DNA of 64,000 nt, taken from NCBI RefSeq assembly GCF_014490665.1, contig NZ_CP061038.1, positions 4,610,501-4,674,500 of the forward strand, in the 5' to 3' direction. The position numbers and the translations under genes were made by a program. This document shows, one piece after another, positions 1-8,334 of the stretch (position 1 is the first letter of the stretch; each line of letters starts with the position of its first letter). Under the pieces are notes generated by a model. That model saw nothing but the letters and a program-made list of their open reading frames with translations. It was not told the origin of the DNA and ran no database searches. Source of the stretch: Sphingomonas alpina. Its GTDB lineage: Bacteria > Pseudomonadota > Alphaproteobacteria > Sphingomonadales > Sphingomonadaceae.

Positions 1-229
1 TCAACGGCCCGCGCTCGCCGCGCGCCAGCGCTGATTCCAGCGCCTGGGCGACCGTGACGGCCGGATGGATGCCGCTGCGATAGGCAATGGAACGGATCGC
101 ATCGATCTCGTGTGCGATGTCGGCCGTATCGCAGGCCGACATCTGCGCGCCGATCAAACCGATTCGCGCTGCCAGTTCCGCCCTGATCGGGTCGTATGCC
201 GGATATCCCCCACACTGTCTTTGCGCCAT
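1..229 (-). CDS. hypothetical protein, C-terminus outside window
   Basis: The reading frame is open from an ATG at 229 to the window edge (76 codons) and continues beyond it. The start follows a GGGAG ribosome-binding site about seven bases upstream; an in-frame ATG six bases earlier is too close to that site. The product begins MAQRQCGGYPAY and looks soluble, with helical stretches rich in Ala, Ile and Arg. I do not recognise the family. It points away from rpmG, so it has its own promoter in the 160-base gap between them. Confidence 0.6.
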   Translation of the reverse strand, partial: MAQRQCGGYPAYDPIRAELAARIGLIGAQMSACDTADIAHEIDAIRSIAYRSGIHPAVTVAQALESALARGERGPL

Positions 230-393
230 GGTCATGCTCCCTGCTTCGGAACCGACGCTGCGCCCAACATGGTAAACAGGGCGTTAAACAGGCTGCGGAC
301 TTGACATTCGAACGAGGCTCGGCCAATCGCCCCGGTCTGTGAGCGGCGGCGCGTCCGCCGCTTTTGCATTTTTATCGTACAGGAATCGGGCTC

Positions 394-561
394 ATGGCCA
401 AGCCGACAACCGTCAAGATCAAGCTGCTCAGCTCGGCTGACACGGGCTTCTTCTATGTCACCAAGAAGAATCCGCGTACCAAGACCGAGAAGCTCAGCTT
501 CAAGAAGTACGATCCCGTCGTGCGCAAGCATGTCGAGTTCAAGGAAACCAAGATCAAGTGA
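394..561 (+). CDS. rpmG: 50S ribosomal protein L33
   Basis: This 55-residue basic protein matches bacterial L33: it begins [20 protein letters not shown], continues with a [12 protein letters not shown] segment, and ends with the [21 protein letters not shown] tail of the alphaproteobacterial form. It is a structural protein of the large ribosomal subunit near the E site. The zinc-binding cysteines of some L33 forms are absent, as is usual in proteobacteria. The ATG at 394 is preceded by AGGAATCGGG. It is a single-gene unit followed by a repeat-containing gap. Confidence 0.97.
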   Translation: MAKPTTVKIKLLSSADTGFFYVTKKNPRTKTEKLSFKKYDPVVRKHVEFKETKIK

Positions 562-715
562 CATTCGCTGCGGCGTAGCCGCGGCAATGTTATCCCCGGC
601 GCAGGCCGGAACCCAGGGCCGCAGGGGTAACCCTCGCGGCTCTTGTCGTGTTCGCGGCGGGTGGGCGCACGCTACCTCATGCCCCCATTCGTCGGCGACT
701 GCCTTTGTCTTTTTG

Positions 716-817
716 CTTCCCCGGCGGAGGCCGGGGCCCAGTCGCGCCACACTCGCGGGGTGCGGGGCGCCTGTTTACTGGCGTCTCCCAACTGGGCCCC
801 GGCCTCCGCCGGGGAAG
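716..817. repeat. perfect 27-bp inverted repeat (REP-like element)
   Basis: The 27 bases at 716-742 are the exact reverse complement of 791-817, with a 48-base loop. A partial relative of the arm lies at about 597-630. The sequence is very GC-rich and would form a strong cruciform or RNA hairpin. Similar intergenic palindromes, which spuriously encode Pro-Gly-Pro-Ser or Gly-Leu-Arg-Arg-Gly strings, are dispersed through sphingomonad genomes. The gap 562-916 between rpmG and divK holds no supported gene; this element is its main content and may terminate transcription from either side. Confidence 0.8.
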
Positions 818-916
818 AGGAAAAATACACCGTCGCAGGGGATGTCCGCCGAACGAGTCCGGTGCGACGTTAAGCGAGTTGGCCTGCCTCGCCCGCACCA
901 TCAAGCCCCGCCCGCT

Positions 917-1279
917 TCACAGCAGCGCAGTGACCTCGTCGATGAAGCGCGCAAGCGAAATCGGCTTCGACACATAGGCGTCGGCGCCGATCGCGCGAAT
1001 TCGCTCCTCGTCCTCGCGGCCGGCATAAGCGGTCACGGCCATGACCGGGATCTTCTTCAGCGCATCGTCCGCCTTCAACTGGCCGATCAGCTCGAACCCG
1101 CTGACATGCGGCAATTGAATGTCCATCACGATCAGGTCGGGCGCGAACTCATGCGCTCGCGCAACAGCTTCACGACCGTCGCGCACGCCTTCTGTCAGGA
1201 ATTCATGCGCACGGAGCAGGTCGCAGAACAGCTTTAGATTGAGTTCATTGTCCTCGACAACGAGCACCCTTTTTGCCAC
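917..1279 (-). CDS. divK: single-domain response regulator DivK
   Basis: The 120-residue product is one receiver domain with no output domain. Acidic residues E9 and D10 follow the first strand (RVLVVEDNELN), the phosphoacceptor is D53 in DLIVMDIQLP, and the switch Thr and Lys lie in VTAYA and VSKPIS. The VEDNELNLKLF opening is typical of Caulobacter DivK, which links the DivJ/PleC kinases to CtrA and cell polarity. The likely start is GTG at 1279 (VAKRVLVVEDN), because upstream in-frame codons read into the divergent neighbour. The adjacent DUF3572 gene supports the assignment. Confidence 0.92.
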   Translation of the reverse strand: MAKRVLVVEDNELNLKLFCDLLRAHEFLTEGVRDGREAVARAHEFAPDLIVMDIQLPHVSGFELIGQLKADDALKKIPVMAVTAYAGREDEERIRAIGADAYVSKPISLARFIDEVTALL

Positions 1280-1318
1280 GCGACGCCCATCCTTCCATTC
1301 TCCTCCCACTGATAGGCA

Positions 1319-1588
1319 ATGCGCGTGCCCGAGACAAATGAAGACGCCGAGGAACTGGCCTTGCGCGCGCTGGTATGGACGCTGGCCGAGCCGGAGCGAG
1401 CGATCCGCCTGCTCGACGTGACCGGCCTGCAGCCTGCCGACCTGCGCGCGCGCGCCAGCGAGCCCGCGGTCCTGGCAGCGGCGCTCGGCTTTCTCGAAAA
1501 TCACGAGCCCGATCTGGTCGCCTGTGCCGATGGTCTTGGCGTTCCGCCCGCCGCCCTGGTGCAGGCCCGTGCGAGGCTCGAAGCATGA
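1319..1588 (+). CDS. DUF3572 family protein
   Basis: This is an 89-residue acidic, alpha-helical protein. The pattern ALRALVWTLAEPERAIRLLDVTGL followed by ARASEPAVLAAALGFLENHEPDL is characteristic of DUF3572, a small family found almost only in alphaproteobacteria and often beside divK. The function is unknown. It is divergent from divK and overlaps the next gene by four bases (ATGA), so it is probably the first gene of a three-gene unit with the HAD hydrolase and thioesterase. Confidence 0.85.
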   Translation: MRVPETNEDAEELALRALVWTLAEPERAIRLLDVTGLQPADLRARASEPAVLAAALGFLENHEPDLVACADGLGVPPAALVQARARLEA

Positions 1589-2208
1589 GACCGCTGCTGA
1601 TCTGCGACTGCGATGAAGTGCTGCTGCACATGGTGCGCCATTTCGGCGTGTGGCTCGGCGAGACGCACGATATCGACTTCAGCCCCAATGGCGGTGATTT
1701 CTCGACCTCGATGAAGCGCCGCGACGGCAGCCCCGCCCCGGCGCGTGAGGAAATGTGGGCGATGCTCGATCAGTTCTTCCCCGCCGAAATGGATCGCCAG
1801 ACGCTCGTGCCGCATGCGCGCGAAGCGCTCGCGACACTGGCGCAAGGCGCGGATATCGTCATCCTGACCAATTTGCAGGACCAGTGCCGCCAGCCGCGCA
1901 TCGAGCAGCTGGCGCGCTTCGGCATCGACCACCGCGTCGAATGCAATCAGGGCGGCAAGGGCGGCCCGGTCGCACAGCTTGTCGCGGAGCACGGCAATCC
2001 TGTCACCGTTTTCGTCGACGATCTTGCCGTCCATCATGACTCGGTCGCGCGCCACGCGCCGCAGGTCCACCGGCTGCACATGATCTCGGAGCCGGCGCTC
2101 GCGCCCAATGTGCCGAAGGCGCCCGCCGCACATGCGCGGATCGATGACTGGGTTCAAGCCGAGGCATGGATCGCCCGGCGCTTCGCTGCTGGGCAACCGG
2201 CGGCATGA
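1585..2208 (+). CDS. HAD-superfamily hydrolase
   Basis: The 207-residue protein opens with a HAD motif I variant, LLICDCDEVLL, where the second aspartate is the expected nucleophile. Motif II is the VILTNLQDQ segment, and motif III/IV is the conserved Lys in GGKGGPV plus VFVDDLAVH. These are hallmarks of metal-dependent phosphohydrolases; the substrate cannot be told. The start ATG overlaps the DUF3572 stop and the stop overlaps the thioesterase start, which suggests translational coupling. No membrane or export signal is visible. Confidence 0.85.
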   Translation: MRPLLICDCDEVLLHMVRHFGVWLGETHDIDFSPNGGDFSTSMKRRDGSPAPAREEMWAMLDQFFPAEMDRQTLVPHAREALATLAQGADIVILTNLQDQCRQPRIEQLARFGIDHRVECNQGGKGGPVAQLVAEHGNPVTVFVDDLAVHHDSVARHAPQVHRLHMISEPALAPNVPKAPAAHARIDDWVQAEAWIARRFAAGQPAA

Positions 2209-2624
2209 GGGACGGTTTCTCTTTCTCGACCCGCCTCAAGGTCCGCTACGCCGAGATCGATGGGCAGAAGATCGTCTTCAACTCGCGCTATCTCGAATAT
2301 GCCGATGTCGCGGTGACCGAATATTGGGACTGGACCGGCATCGACGCGCTGCCCGAATGGCACAGCGCCGAGTTCAGTGTACGCCATACCGAGATCGATT
2401 ATCTGAAGCCATTCAGATGGGGCGACGAGATCGAGGCATTTGTCCGGCTCGACCGGCTCGGCGGCACCAGCCTGACCAAGAAGTTCGATCTATGCCATGC
2501 GGTGACGGGTGAACTGCACTGCGCGATCCTGATGGTCAGCGTGAATGTCGACCTGGAACAGGGGCGCCCGGTGCCGTTTCCGTCGGCCATCCGTACCTTT
2601 CTCGAAAAGCTCGCCGCCAGCTGA
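2205..2624 (+). CDS. acyl-CoA thioesterase, 4HBT hotdog family
   Basis: This 139-residue hotdog-fold protein has the 4-hydroxybenzoyl-CoA thioesterase signature VRYAEIDGQKIVFNSRYLEY near its N-terminus; the acidic residue is catalytic in related enzymes. It then has the HTEIDYLKPFRWGDEI strand pattern. It probably hydrolyses a short- or medium-chain acyl-CoA in the cytoplasm. The ATG at 2205 overlaps the upstream stop, and the gene ends beside a hairpin facing the convergent HxlR regulator. Confidence 0.88.
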   Translation: MRDGFSFSTRLKVRYAEIDGQKIVFNSRYLEYADVAVTEYWDWTGIDALPEWHSAEFSVRHTEIDYLKPFRWGDEIEAFVRLDRLGGTSLTKKFDLCHAVTGELHCAILMVSVNVDLEQGRPVPFPSAIRTFLEKLAAS

Positions 2625-2630
2625 ATTCCC

Positions 2631-2650
2631 GGCGGCCGAGCCGCCTTATT
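2631..2650 (+). terminator. possible rho-independent terminator
   Basis: GGCGGC and GCCGCC flank a three-base CGA loop and are followed by TTATT. It lies immediately after the thioesterase stop and overlaps the end of the convergent HxlR gene. The T tract is short, so termination strength is uncertain. Confidence 0.4.
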
Positions 2651-3137
2651 CGGCGGCTTGTGCTTCGGAGGCGCCCGTCACCACATCCTCGGGCAGCGCC
2701 CAGAGCAAGTCCTGCTTGGTCAGGATGCGGCCGTCCCAGGCGCGCACGTCGATCGGCGCGATCGGACGCATGTCCCGCTCGTCGACCAGCACCGGCGTTG
2801 CCGGCATGCCGGTTTCCCAACGCTCGCCCCATTGCCTGAGGGCGATCATCGTCGGCAGCAGCGCCGATCCCTTGTCGGTCAATCGATACTCGATCTTGCG
2901 GCGATCCTCGGGTAGGGCATCGCGCTTCAGGATGCCGTGTTCGACGAGTCGCGCCAGCCTGTTGGCGAGGATATTGCGGGCGATACCCAGCTCAGACTGG
3001 AATTCCTCGAAATGATACAGGCCGTTGAATGCCGCGCGCAGGATGAGGAACGACCAGCGTTCGCCCATCGCTTCGAGTGCGGCGGGAAGGCTGCATTCGG
3101 CGAGATCGCGAAGAGGTTCACGCAGTTTTTGCTTCAT
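2646..3137 (-). CDS. HxlR-family transcriptional regulator
   Basis: The 163-residue protein carries a winged helix typical of HxlR: CSLPAALEAMGERWSFLILR at about residues 15-34, then the FEEFQSELGIARNILANRLARLVEHGIL recognition region and the DRRKIEYRLTDKG wing. The leading cysteine is the residue that senses oxidants or electrophiles in some members. It is divergent from the CC_3452-type gene, and two palindromes lie between them, so it probably controls that gene and itself. Confidence 0.92.
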   Translation of the reverse strand: MKQKLREPLRDLAECSLPAALEAMGERWSFLILRAAFNGLYHFEEFQSELGIARNILANRLARLVEHGILKRDALPEDRRKIEYRLTDKGSALLPTMIALRQWGERWETGMPATPVLVDERDMRPIAPIDVRAWDGRILTKQDLLWALPEDVVTGASEAQAAE

Positions 3138-3235
3138 GATCGTCCAGCCTAACCCATTTTCCCCACCATGCGAACGAATTCTCCATGTGAATTCTCCATG
3201 CGCCCGGGATTATCCGTTTTCAGTTGCAACCAGAA

Positions 3236-3273
3236 ACCTAATATACTAGGTGGCGATTAGCAACCTAGTTGCT
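3236..3273. promoter_or_regulatory. two adjacent palindromes, candidate HxlR operator
   Basis: ACCTA-ATATAC-TAGGT (3236-3251) and AGCAAC-CTA-GTTGCT (3259-3273) are inverted repeats 23 bp apart centre to centre in the gap between the HxlR gene and the divergent secreted-protein gene. HxlR dimers bind such palindromes upstream of their targets. TATACT within the first copy could be a -10 element for the rightward gene. Assignment to this regulator is inferred from position. Confidence 0.5.
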
Positions 3274-3294
3274 GCTTCATCCCCGGAGGAAAAA

Positions 3295-3609
3295 ATGTCC
3301 CGCTTCGTTTCACTTGCCATCGCTCTTGCTTCCACCACGCTGCTTCTGCCCGCGACGGCGGCCAGCGCACAGGGCGCAGGCTATTACAACGCGACCCCGG
3401 TAACCGCGCCGGCCAAGCCCAACGTCATCACCAATGGCATGATGTGGAAGTGCGGCGACACGACCTGCACCGCGCCCAAGGGTTCGGCGCGCGACAGCAT
3501 CGTGTGCGAACTGGTCGTCAAGCGCGTCGGCGCACTCACCACCTTCACGGCCAATGGCGCGGCATTCGATGCCGATGCGTTGGCTAAATGCAACTCCCGC
3601 GCCAAATAA
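3295..3609 (+). CDS. secreted CC_3452-type small protein
   Basis: This 104-residue protein has a clear Sec signal peptide: MSRF, then a hydrophobic stretch rich in Ala and Leu, ending at an ASAQG-like cleavage site near residue 24. The mature part has three or four cysteines, including WKCGDTTCTAPKG and SIVCELVVKRVG, and ends ADALAKCNSRAK. This layout matches the CC_3452 family found in Caulobacter and sphingomonads, of unknown periplasmic function. The ATG at 3295 has a good GGAGG site and is preferred to the ORF-extending codon at 3250. It is probably controlled by the divergent HxlR protein. Confidence 0.85.
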   Translation: MSRFVSLAIALASTTLLLPATAASAQGAGYYNATPVTAPAKPNVITNGMMWKCGDTTCTAPKGSARDSIVCELVVKRVGALTTFTANGAAFDADALAKCNSRAK

Positions 3610-3667
3610 TCGGGGCCGGGCCTAGAATTTGTTGCAAAGCAGCAGCACCCGGCCCCATCTTGGCCGG

Positions 3668-5758
3668 GTGTTGCGGCAATATGAACTTATCGATCGCGTC
3701 CTGAGCTACGATCCCGATGCCGACGAGGCATTGCTCAACCGCGCCTATGTCTTCTCGGTCAATGCGCACGGCACGCAGAAACGGGCTTCGGGCGACCCCT
3801 ATTTCAGCCACCCGATCGAGGTGGCGGGCATCCTGACCGAACTCCATCTCGACGATGAGACGATCGCCACCGCGATCCTCCACGATACGGTCGAGGACAC
3901 GGTCGCCACGATCGAGGAGATCACCAGGATCTTCGGCCCTTCGGTCGCGCGGCTGGTCGACGGCGTCACCAAACTGTCCAAGATCGAGGCGCAGACCGAG
4001 AATGAGCGCGCGGCAGAGAATCTGCGCAAGTTCCTGCTCGCCATGTCGGACGATATCCGCGTGTTGCTGGTCAAGCTTGCCGACAGGCTGCACAATATGC
4101 GCACGCTCCACCACATCGCCAATCCGGACAAGCGCCGCCGGATCGCGAAGGAAACGATGGATATCTATGCGCCGCTCGCCGAGCGGATCGGCATGTATGA
4201 ATTCATGAAGGAGATGCAGACGCTCGCCTTCGCTCAGCTCGAACCCGAAGCCTATCAATCGATCGACCGCCGCCTTTCGCAATTGAAGGAGGGCGGCGGG
4301 GACCGCATCGCCAAGATCGGCTCGGGGCTGAAGCTGCTGCTGTCGCGCCACGGCGTCGAGGCCGATGTTTCGGGGCGCGAGAAACATCCCTATTCGATCT
4401 GGAAGAAGATGGCCGAACGGCACATCAGCTTCGAGCAGCTCTCCGACATCATGGCGTTCCGCGCGATCGTGCCGAGCGTCGAGGCCTGTTACGAGGCGCT
4501 CGGCGTGATCCATCGCCGCTGGCAAATGGTGCCGGGGCGCTTCAAGGATTATATCTCGACCCCGAAGCGCAACGGCTATCGCTCGCTCCACACCTCGGTG
4601 ATCCATGCCGACAATACCCGGGTCGAGATCCAGATCCGCACCGAGGAAATGCATGAAGAGGCCGAACTCGGCCTCGCCGCGCACTGGGCGTACAAGCAGG
4701 ACAAGGTGAAGCCCGAAACTCAGGTCAGCTGGATCCGCGACCTGATCGAAATCCTCGACACTGCCGAATCGCCCGAGGAGCTGCTCGAACATACCCGCAT
4801 GGCGATGTACCAGGATCGCATCTTCGCCTTCACGCCAAAGGGCGAACTGCATCAGCTGCCGAAAGGCGCGACGCCGATCGACTTCGCCTATGCGGTGCAC
4901 ACCGATCTCGGCGACCAGGCGGTCGGCGCGAAGATCAATGGCCGGGTCGTGCCGCTGCGCACCCAGATCGAGAATGGCGATCAGGTCCAGATCCTCCGCT
5001 CCAAGGCGCAGGAGCCGCAGGCCAACTGGATGAACTTTGCCATCACCGGCAAGGCGCGCGCCGCGATCCGCCGCCATCTGCGCCACAAGGAGCGTGAGGA
5101 AACCCAGGCACTTGGTCATAAAATCTATGACGAGATCGTCCAGCGCCTGCCCGCGCAGATCGCCGGCGATGCATTGGCGGCGGCGCTCAAGCGGCTGAAG
5201 CTCGCCGATAATGCTGCCCTGATGGAAGCGATCGCACGCCGCCGCATCACCGATGCCGAGGTGATGGAGGCATTGATGCCCGGCTCGGCGGGCGCGGATT
5301 CGATGCGCGAGTTGCCGCCGCAATCGAGCGCGATCTCGATTCGCGGCCTGACCCCGGGCGTCGCGTTCGATCTGGCCGAATGCTGCCACCCGGTACCCGG
5401 CGACCGCATCGTCGGCCTGCGCCGCCCCGACAAGGGGATCGAGGTTCATGCGATCGATTGCGAGAAGCTGGTCTCGGGCGATGACGCCGACTGGGTCGAT
5501 CTCGCCTGGGGGGACAAGACCGAAGGGGCGACGGGGCGTATCCTGGTCGAGGTCAAGAACGAACCCGGCGCGCTCGGCACGATCGCGACGATCATCGGCG
5601 CGCAGAAAGCCAATATCGTCAATCTGCGGCTCGATAATCGCGACACCGGCTTCCACACCAACACGATCGATGTCGAGGTGCATGACGTCCAGCATCTGAT
5701 GCGTGTCATCGCGGCATTGCGCGCAGCCGATGCGGTCAGCGCGGTCGAGCGGGTTTAG
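3668..5758 (+). CDS. rsh: bifunctional (p)ppGpp synthetase/hydrolase
   Basis: The product (about 696 residues) has the full long-RSH layout. An N-terminal HD hydrolase domain includes FSHPIEVA and ILHDTVEDT (His-Asp near residues 72-73). A RelA/SpoT synthetase domain has GRFKDYISTPKRNGYRSLHT and EIQIRTEEMH. A TGS domain reads FAFTPKGELHQLPKGATPIDFAYAVH, and the C-terminus has zinc-finger-like CCHPVPGD and ACT regions. It makes and degrades the alarmone ppGpp; alphaproteobacteria usually have this single enzyme. I prefer GTG at 3668 (VLRQYELIDRVL), which matches the normal family start; a TTG at 3629 would add 13 residues. Confidence 0.96.
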   Translation: MLRQYELIDRVLSYDPDADEALLNRAYVFSVNAHGTQKRASGDPYFSHPIEVAGILTELHLDDETIATAILHDTVEDTVATIEEITRIFGPSVARLVDGVTKLSKIEAQTENERAAENLRKFLLAMSDDIRVLLVKLADRLHNMRTLHHIANPDKRRRIAKETMDIYAPLAERIGMYEFMKEMQTLAFAQLEPEAYQSIDRRLSQLKEGGGDRIAKIGSGLKLLLSRHGVEADVSGREKHPYSIWKKMAERHISFEQLSDIMAFRAIVPSVEACYEALGVIHRRWQMVPGRFKDYISTPKRNGYRSLHTSVIHADNTRVEIQIRTEEMHEEAELGLAAHWAYKQDKVKPETQVSWIRDLIEILDTAESPEELLEHTRMAMYQDRIFAFTPKGELHQLPKGATPIDFAYAVHTDLGDQAVGAKINGRVVPLRTQIENGDQVQILRSKAQEPQANWMNFAITGKARAAIRRHLRHKEREETQALGHKIYDEIVQRLPAQIAGDALAAALKRLKLADNAALMEAIARRRITDAEVMEALMPGSAGADSMRELPPQSSAISIRGLTPGVAFDLAECCHPVPGDRIVGLRRPDKGIEVHAIDCEKLVSGDDADWVDLAWGDKTEGATGRILVEVKNEPGALGTIATIIGAQKANIVNLRLDNRDTGFHTNTIDVEVHDVQHLMRVIAALRAADAVSAVERV

Positions 5759-5867
5759 GGCTTACCCGATTCAATATCGATGCTGGTTCATGGCAGCATA
5801 GCGCCAGTCGGATTGCTGAGCGGCACCGGCGCGCTCTTTCTCATGACCAACAGCGACCGGCCGGGCT

Positions 5868-6066
5868 CTCCCTGTTCCCGACATAACAGGGAGCGTCCAC
5901 TCCCTGTTATCGCGCCCGATCTCCCTGTTATTCGAATAACAGGGAGATCGCCTGCAAGCCTCTGAAAACAAGTCCCGATTTAAGAGGCGGTAGTCGATTA
6001 ACAGGGAGAATGGCGCCAAAAAAGTCCTGGCGCGAAAAACAGGGAGTATCAGGGAGAAACAGGGAG
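5868..6066. repeat. cluster of eight AACAGGGAG nonamers
   Basis: Exact AACAGGGAG or its complement CTCCCTGTT occurs at 5868-5876, 5885-5893, 5900-5908, 5921-5929, 5938-5946, 6000-6008, 6038-6046 and 6058-6066, with a degenerate copy at 6049-6056. Three copies are inverted. Copies four and five form a perfect 26-bp palindrome at 5921-5946, and copies two and three form 11-bp arms with a 6-base loop. The gap 5759-6416 contains no supported gene. The pattern resembles a multi-copy protein-binding array or a mobile repeat family; the function is unknown. Confidence 0.85.
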
Positions 6067-6173
6067 TTCGCGTCCGCGCGGTCGTCAGCGAAGATGAGGA
6101 TTCGCGCAGAGGCGCAGGGAATGCGGAGGGAGTCGTCTTTCCAGAGTGGGATGAGGTTTGATTGAACCACCTG

Positions 6174-6256
6174 GTCATTCCCGCGAAAGCGGGAATCCCG
6201 CTTCTTCTCAGTGCGGGGCAAGGCAGCGGGATACCCGCTTTCGCGAGTATGACGGA
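6174..6256. repeat. REP-like palindromic element
   Basis: The left end contains ATTCCCGCGAAAGCGGGAAT, a near-perfect 20-bp palindrome. The right end has CCCGCTTTCGCGAGTATGA, an imperfect reverse complement of the left arm, so the whole unit can fold into a long hairpin. Elements with this TTCCCGCGAAAGCGGGAA core are widespread between genes in sphingomonads and other proteobacteria. It lies between rsh and rlmE, whose 3' ends face each other, and may act as a transcription barrier. Confidence 0.7.
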
Positions 6257-6416
6257 GAAAAGTCATCTGGCTCCAATGGTCAGAGACGACCGACCCGCCC
6301 GCACGTGCATCCGCGGTCCGGGAGCGAGGGCCATGCCGGACATGATCCCTGCGTCCTCCACGCTCTGCGCGAACTGTCGTACCGTGCCTTGATGCGCCAA
6401 GGCTGATGCGACCCGT

Positions 6417-7100
6417 CTAGCGCTCTTCCTCAACCGCACGCCGGCCCTTGAAGCCCTGCGCCACGACATACCATTCGGACGATCCCTTGCGGCTGGCGGG
6501 CGGCTTGGCGTGCTTCACGGTCGCGAAATTGCGTTTCATCTCGGCGACCAGGGCGGCATCGGCGCCGCCGGCGAACACCTTGCCGATGAACGCTCCGCCG
6601 GGCTCCAGCGTCTCGATCGCAAAGGCGAGGCCGGCCTCGACCAGCGCCATGGTACGCAGCGCATCGGTCTGCGGATGGCCGACGGTGTTGGCCGCCATGT
6701 CCGACAGCACCAGGTCGGGCGCGCCGCCCAGTTCCTCGATCAGCCGCGCCGGGGCGGCATCGGCCATGAAATCCATCTGCAGGATGATGACATTGTCGAT
6801 CGGATCGACCGGCAACAGGTCGATCCCGACGATCGCCGCCTTGGGATTCTGCCGCCCGACCACCTGGCTCCACCCGCCCGGCGCGATGCCGAGATCGACG
6901 ACGCGCTTCTTGCCCTTCACGAAACCGAATCGCTCGTCGAGCTCGATCAGCTTGTAGGCCGCACGGCTGCGATAGCCGTCGGCCTTGGCGCGCTTGACAT
7001 AGGGGTCGTTGAGCTGCCGCTCGAGCCAGCGCGTCGATTGCGGCGTGCGCTTGCGCGCGGTCTTGACCCGGACGCGTAATCCGCCGCCGTCCTTGCTCAT
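6417..7100 (-). CDS. rlmE: 23S rRNA 2'-O-ribose U2552 methyltransferase
   Basis: The 227-residue protein matches RlmE/FtsJ. A basic N-terminus is followed by WLERQLNDPYVKRAKADGYRSRAAYKL (the first catalytic Lys is in the AAYKL region), the SAM-binding loop VVDLGIAPGGWSQ, the GIDLLPVDPI strand, a catalytic Asp in LVLSDMAANTVGH, and a later Lys in FIGKVFAGG. It methylates U2552 of 23S rRNA during late 50S assembly. It lies 13 bases after the Ppx/GppA gene on the same strand, a pairing common in sphingomonads. Confidence 0.95.
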   Translation of the reverse strand: MSKDGGGLRVRVKTARKRTPQSTRWLERQLNDPYVKRAKADGYRSRAAYKLIELDERFGFVKGKKRVVDLGIAPGGWSQVVGRQNPKAAIVGIDLLPVDPIDNVIILQMDFMADAAPARLIEELGGAPDLVLSDMAANTVGHPQTDALRTMALVEAGLAFAIETLEPGGAFIGKVFAGGADAALVAEMKRNFATVKHAKPPASRKGSSEWYVVAQGFKGRRAVEEER

Positions 7101-7113
7101 AAGGCGCCCTTGC

Positions 7114-8169
7114 TCACAATTTGTCTCCGCGCATCAGTCGGCGCAAAATGCCCTCGCGAATACCGCGATCGGCCACGCCGAGCCGTTCGGCCGGCCACAG
7201 GTCCATGATCGTCTCGAGGATCGCGCATCCCGCCACGACCAAGTCGGCGCGCTCGGTACCGATACAGGGCAGGGTGGCGCGTTCGCTCAGGTCCATGCGC
7301 GACAGATCTGCGCTGATCTTGCGCATCGACGTCGCCGGTACGATCAGCCCGTCGACCTGTGAGCGGTCGTAATGCGACAGGCCGAGATGCACACTGGCAA
7401 GCGTCGTCACTGTGCCAGAAGTGCCGAGCAGCCGCGGCCGGTCGATTCCGCGCGGCAAGCGGCTGGCGAATCCGGCAAAGCTTTCCGCGACCAGGCTGCG
7501 CATCCGGTTATAAAGCGCGAGCCGGCCCTCCGTACCCTCGGCATTCCCGGCATGTTCGGTCAGCGACACCACGCCCCAGGGCGCGCTGTGCCAGTCGAGC
7601 ACGGTCGGCACGGTCGGCCGAGTGTCGACCAGCACCAGCTCGGTCGATCCGCCGCCGATATCGAAGATCAGCGCGGGGTCGTCGCCCGGCTCGATCAGCA
7701 CATGACAGCCCAGCACGGCGAGCCGTGCCTCTTCCTCGGCCGAGATGATGTCGAGATGGATGCCGGTTTCGGCATAGGCGCGAGCGATGAAGTCCGGACC
7801 ATTCTCCGCGCGGCGGCACGCCTCGGTCGCGACCGACCGCGCCAAGGTGACATTGCGGCGCTTCAGCTTGTCCGCGCACACTTTCAGCGCCGACAAGGTG
7901 CGGTCGATCGCCGCATCGCTCAGCCGTCCGGTCGCCGCGAGCCCTTCGCCCAGGCGCACGATGCGCGAAAAGGCATCGACCACGGCAAAGCCATCGCCTT
8001 GCGGCCGAGCGATCAGCAGGCGGCAATTATTGGTGCCGAGATCGAGCGCGGCATAATGCCGCGCCTCCGGCCAGCGCGCACGCGGCGCGGCCTGACCCTT
8101 GCCAGGGGCCGGCGCCGGACGGGCAGGATTCCCCTGCCGGTACGGCATTTTGGGCGACTGATCCCCCAT
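7114..8169 (-). CDS. Ppx/GppA exopolyphosphatase family protein
   Basis: This 351-residue member of the ASKHA phosphotransferase superfamily has phosphate-1 loop ALDLGTNNCRLLIA, the EACRRAENGPDF region, catalytic Glu in SAEEEARLAVLG, and phosphate-2 loop FDIGGGSTELVLVD. Only the two-domain core is present, without the C-terminal HD-like extension of E. coli Ppx, as in many alphaproteobacteria. It hydrolyses polyphosphate and/or pppGpp; which one cannot be told, though rsh is near. The start is uncertain: ATG at 8169 or 8187, as upstream codons look non-coding. It is the last host gene before the prophage. Confidence 0.9.
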   Translation of the reverse strand: MGDQSPKMPYRQGNPARPAPAPGKGQAAPRARWPEARHYAALDLGTNNCRLLIARPQGDGFAVVDAFSRIVRLGEGLAATGRLSDAAIDRTLSALKVCADKLKRRNVTLARSVATEACRRAENGPDFIARAYAETGIHLDIISAEEEARLAVLGCHVLIEPGDDPALIFDIGGGSTELVLVDTRPTVPTVLDWHSAPWGVVSLTEHAGNAEGTEGRLALYNRMRSLVAESFAGFASRLPRGIDRPRLLGTSGTVTTLASVHLGLSHYDRSQVDGLIVPATSMRKISADLSRMDLSERATLPCIGTERADLVVAGCAILETIMDLWPAERLGVADRGIREGILRRLMRGDKL

Positions 8170-8299
8170 GCCGTTCACACTCACCATTCTGTTCTGCCCG
8201 TCGCGGGTGCGAGATGCGCCCGTTCGGTGGTTGACGGCGATGCTAGCGCAGCATGACGGTAGCGGCAAGCGACCTGCCGGGATCGGCGATCAGTGTCGG

Positions 8300-8328
8300 T
8301 TGACACTGCCCGACCCGCCGCCTATCTC
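8300..8328 (+). promoter_or_regulatory. orphaned promoter of the tRNA-Gln gene
   Basis: A consensus -35 TTGACA (8300-8305) is separated by 17 bases from TATCTC (8323-8328). Transcription would begin near 8335, a few bases before the tRNA 5' end at 8341. In an unoccupied site this would transcribe the whole tRNA gene; now it leads only into a 22-base tRNA fragment and then the left end of the prophage. The -35 is perfect and the -10 matches three of six positions. Confidence 0.65.
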
Positions 8329-8334
8329 GCGGCC

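Noticed and set aside
232..904. Long frames on both strands around rpmG
   Set aside because: They are shadows created by GC-rich palindromic repeats.
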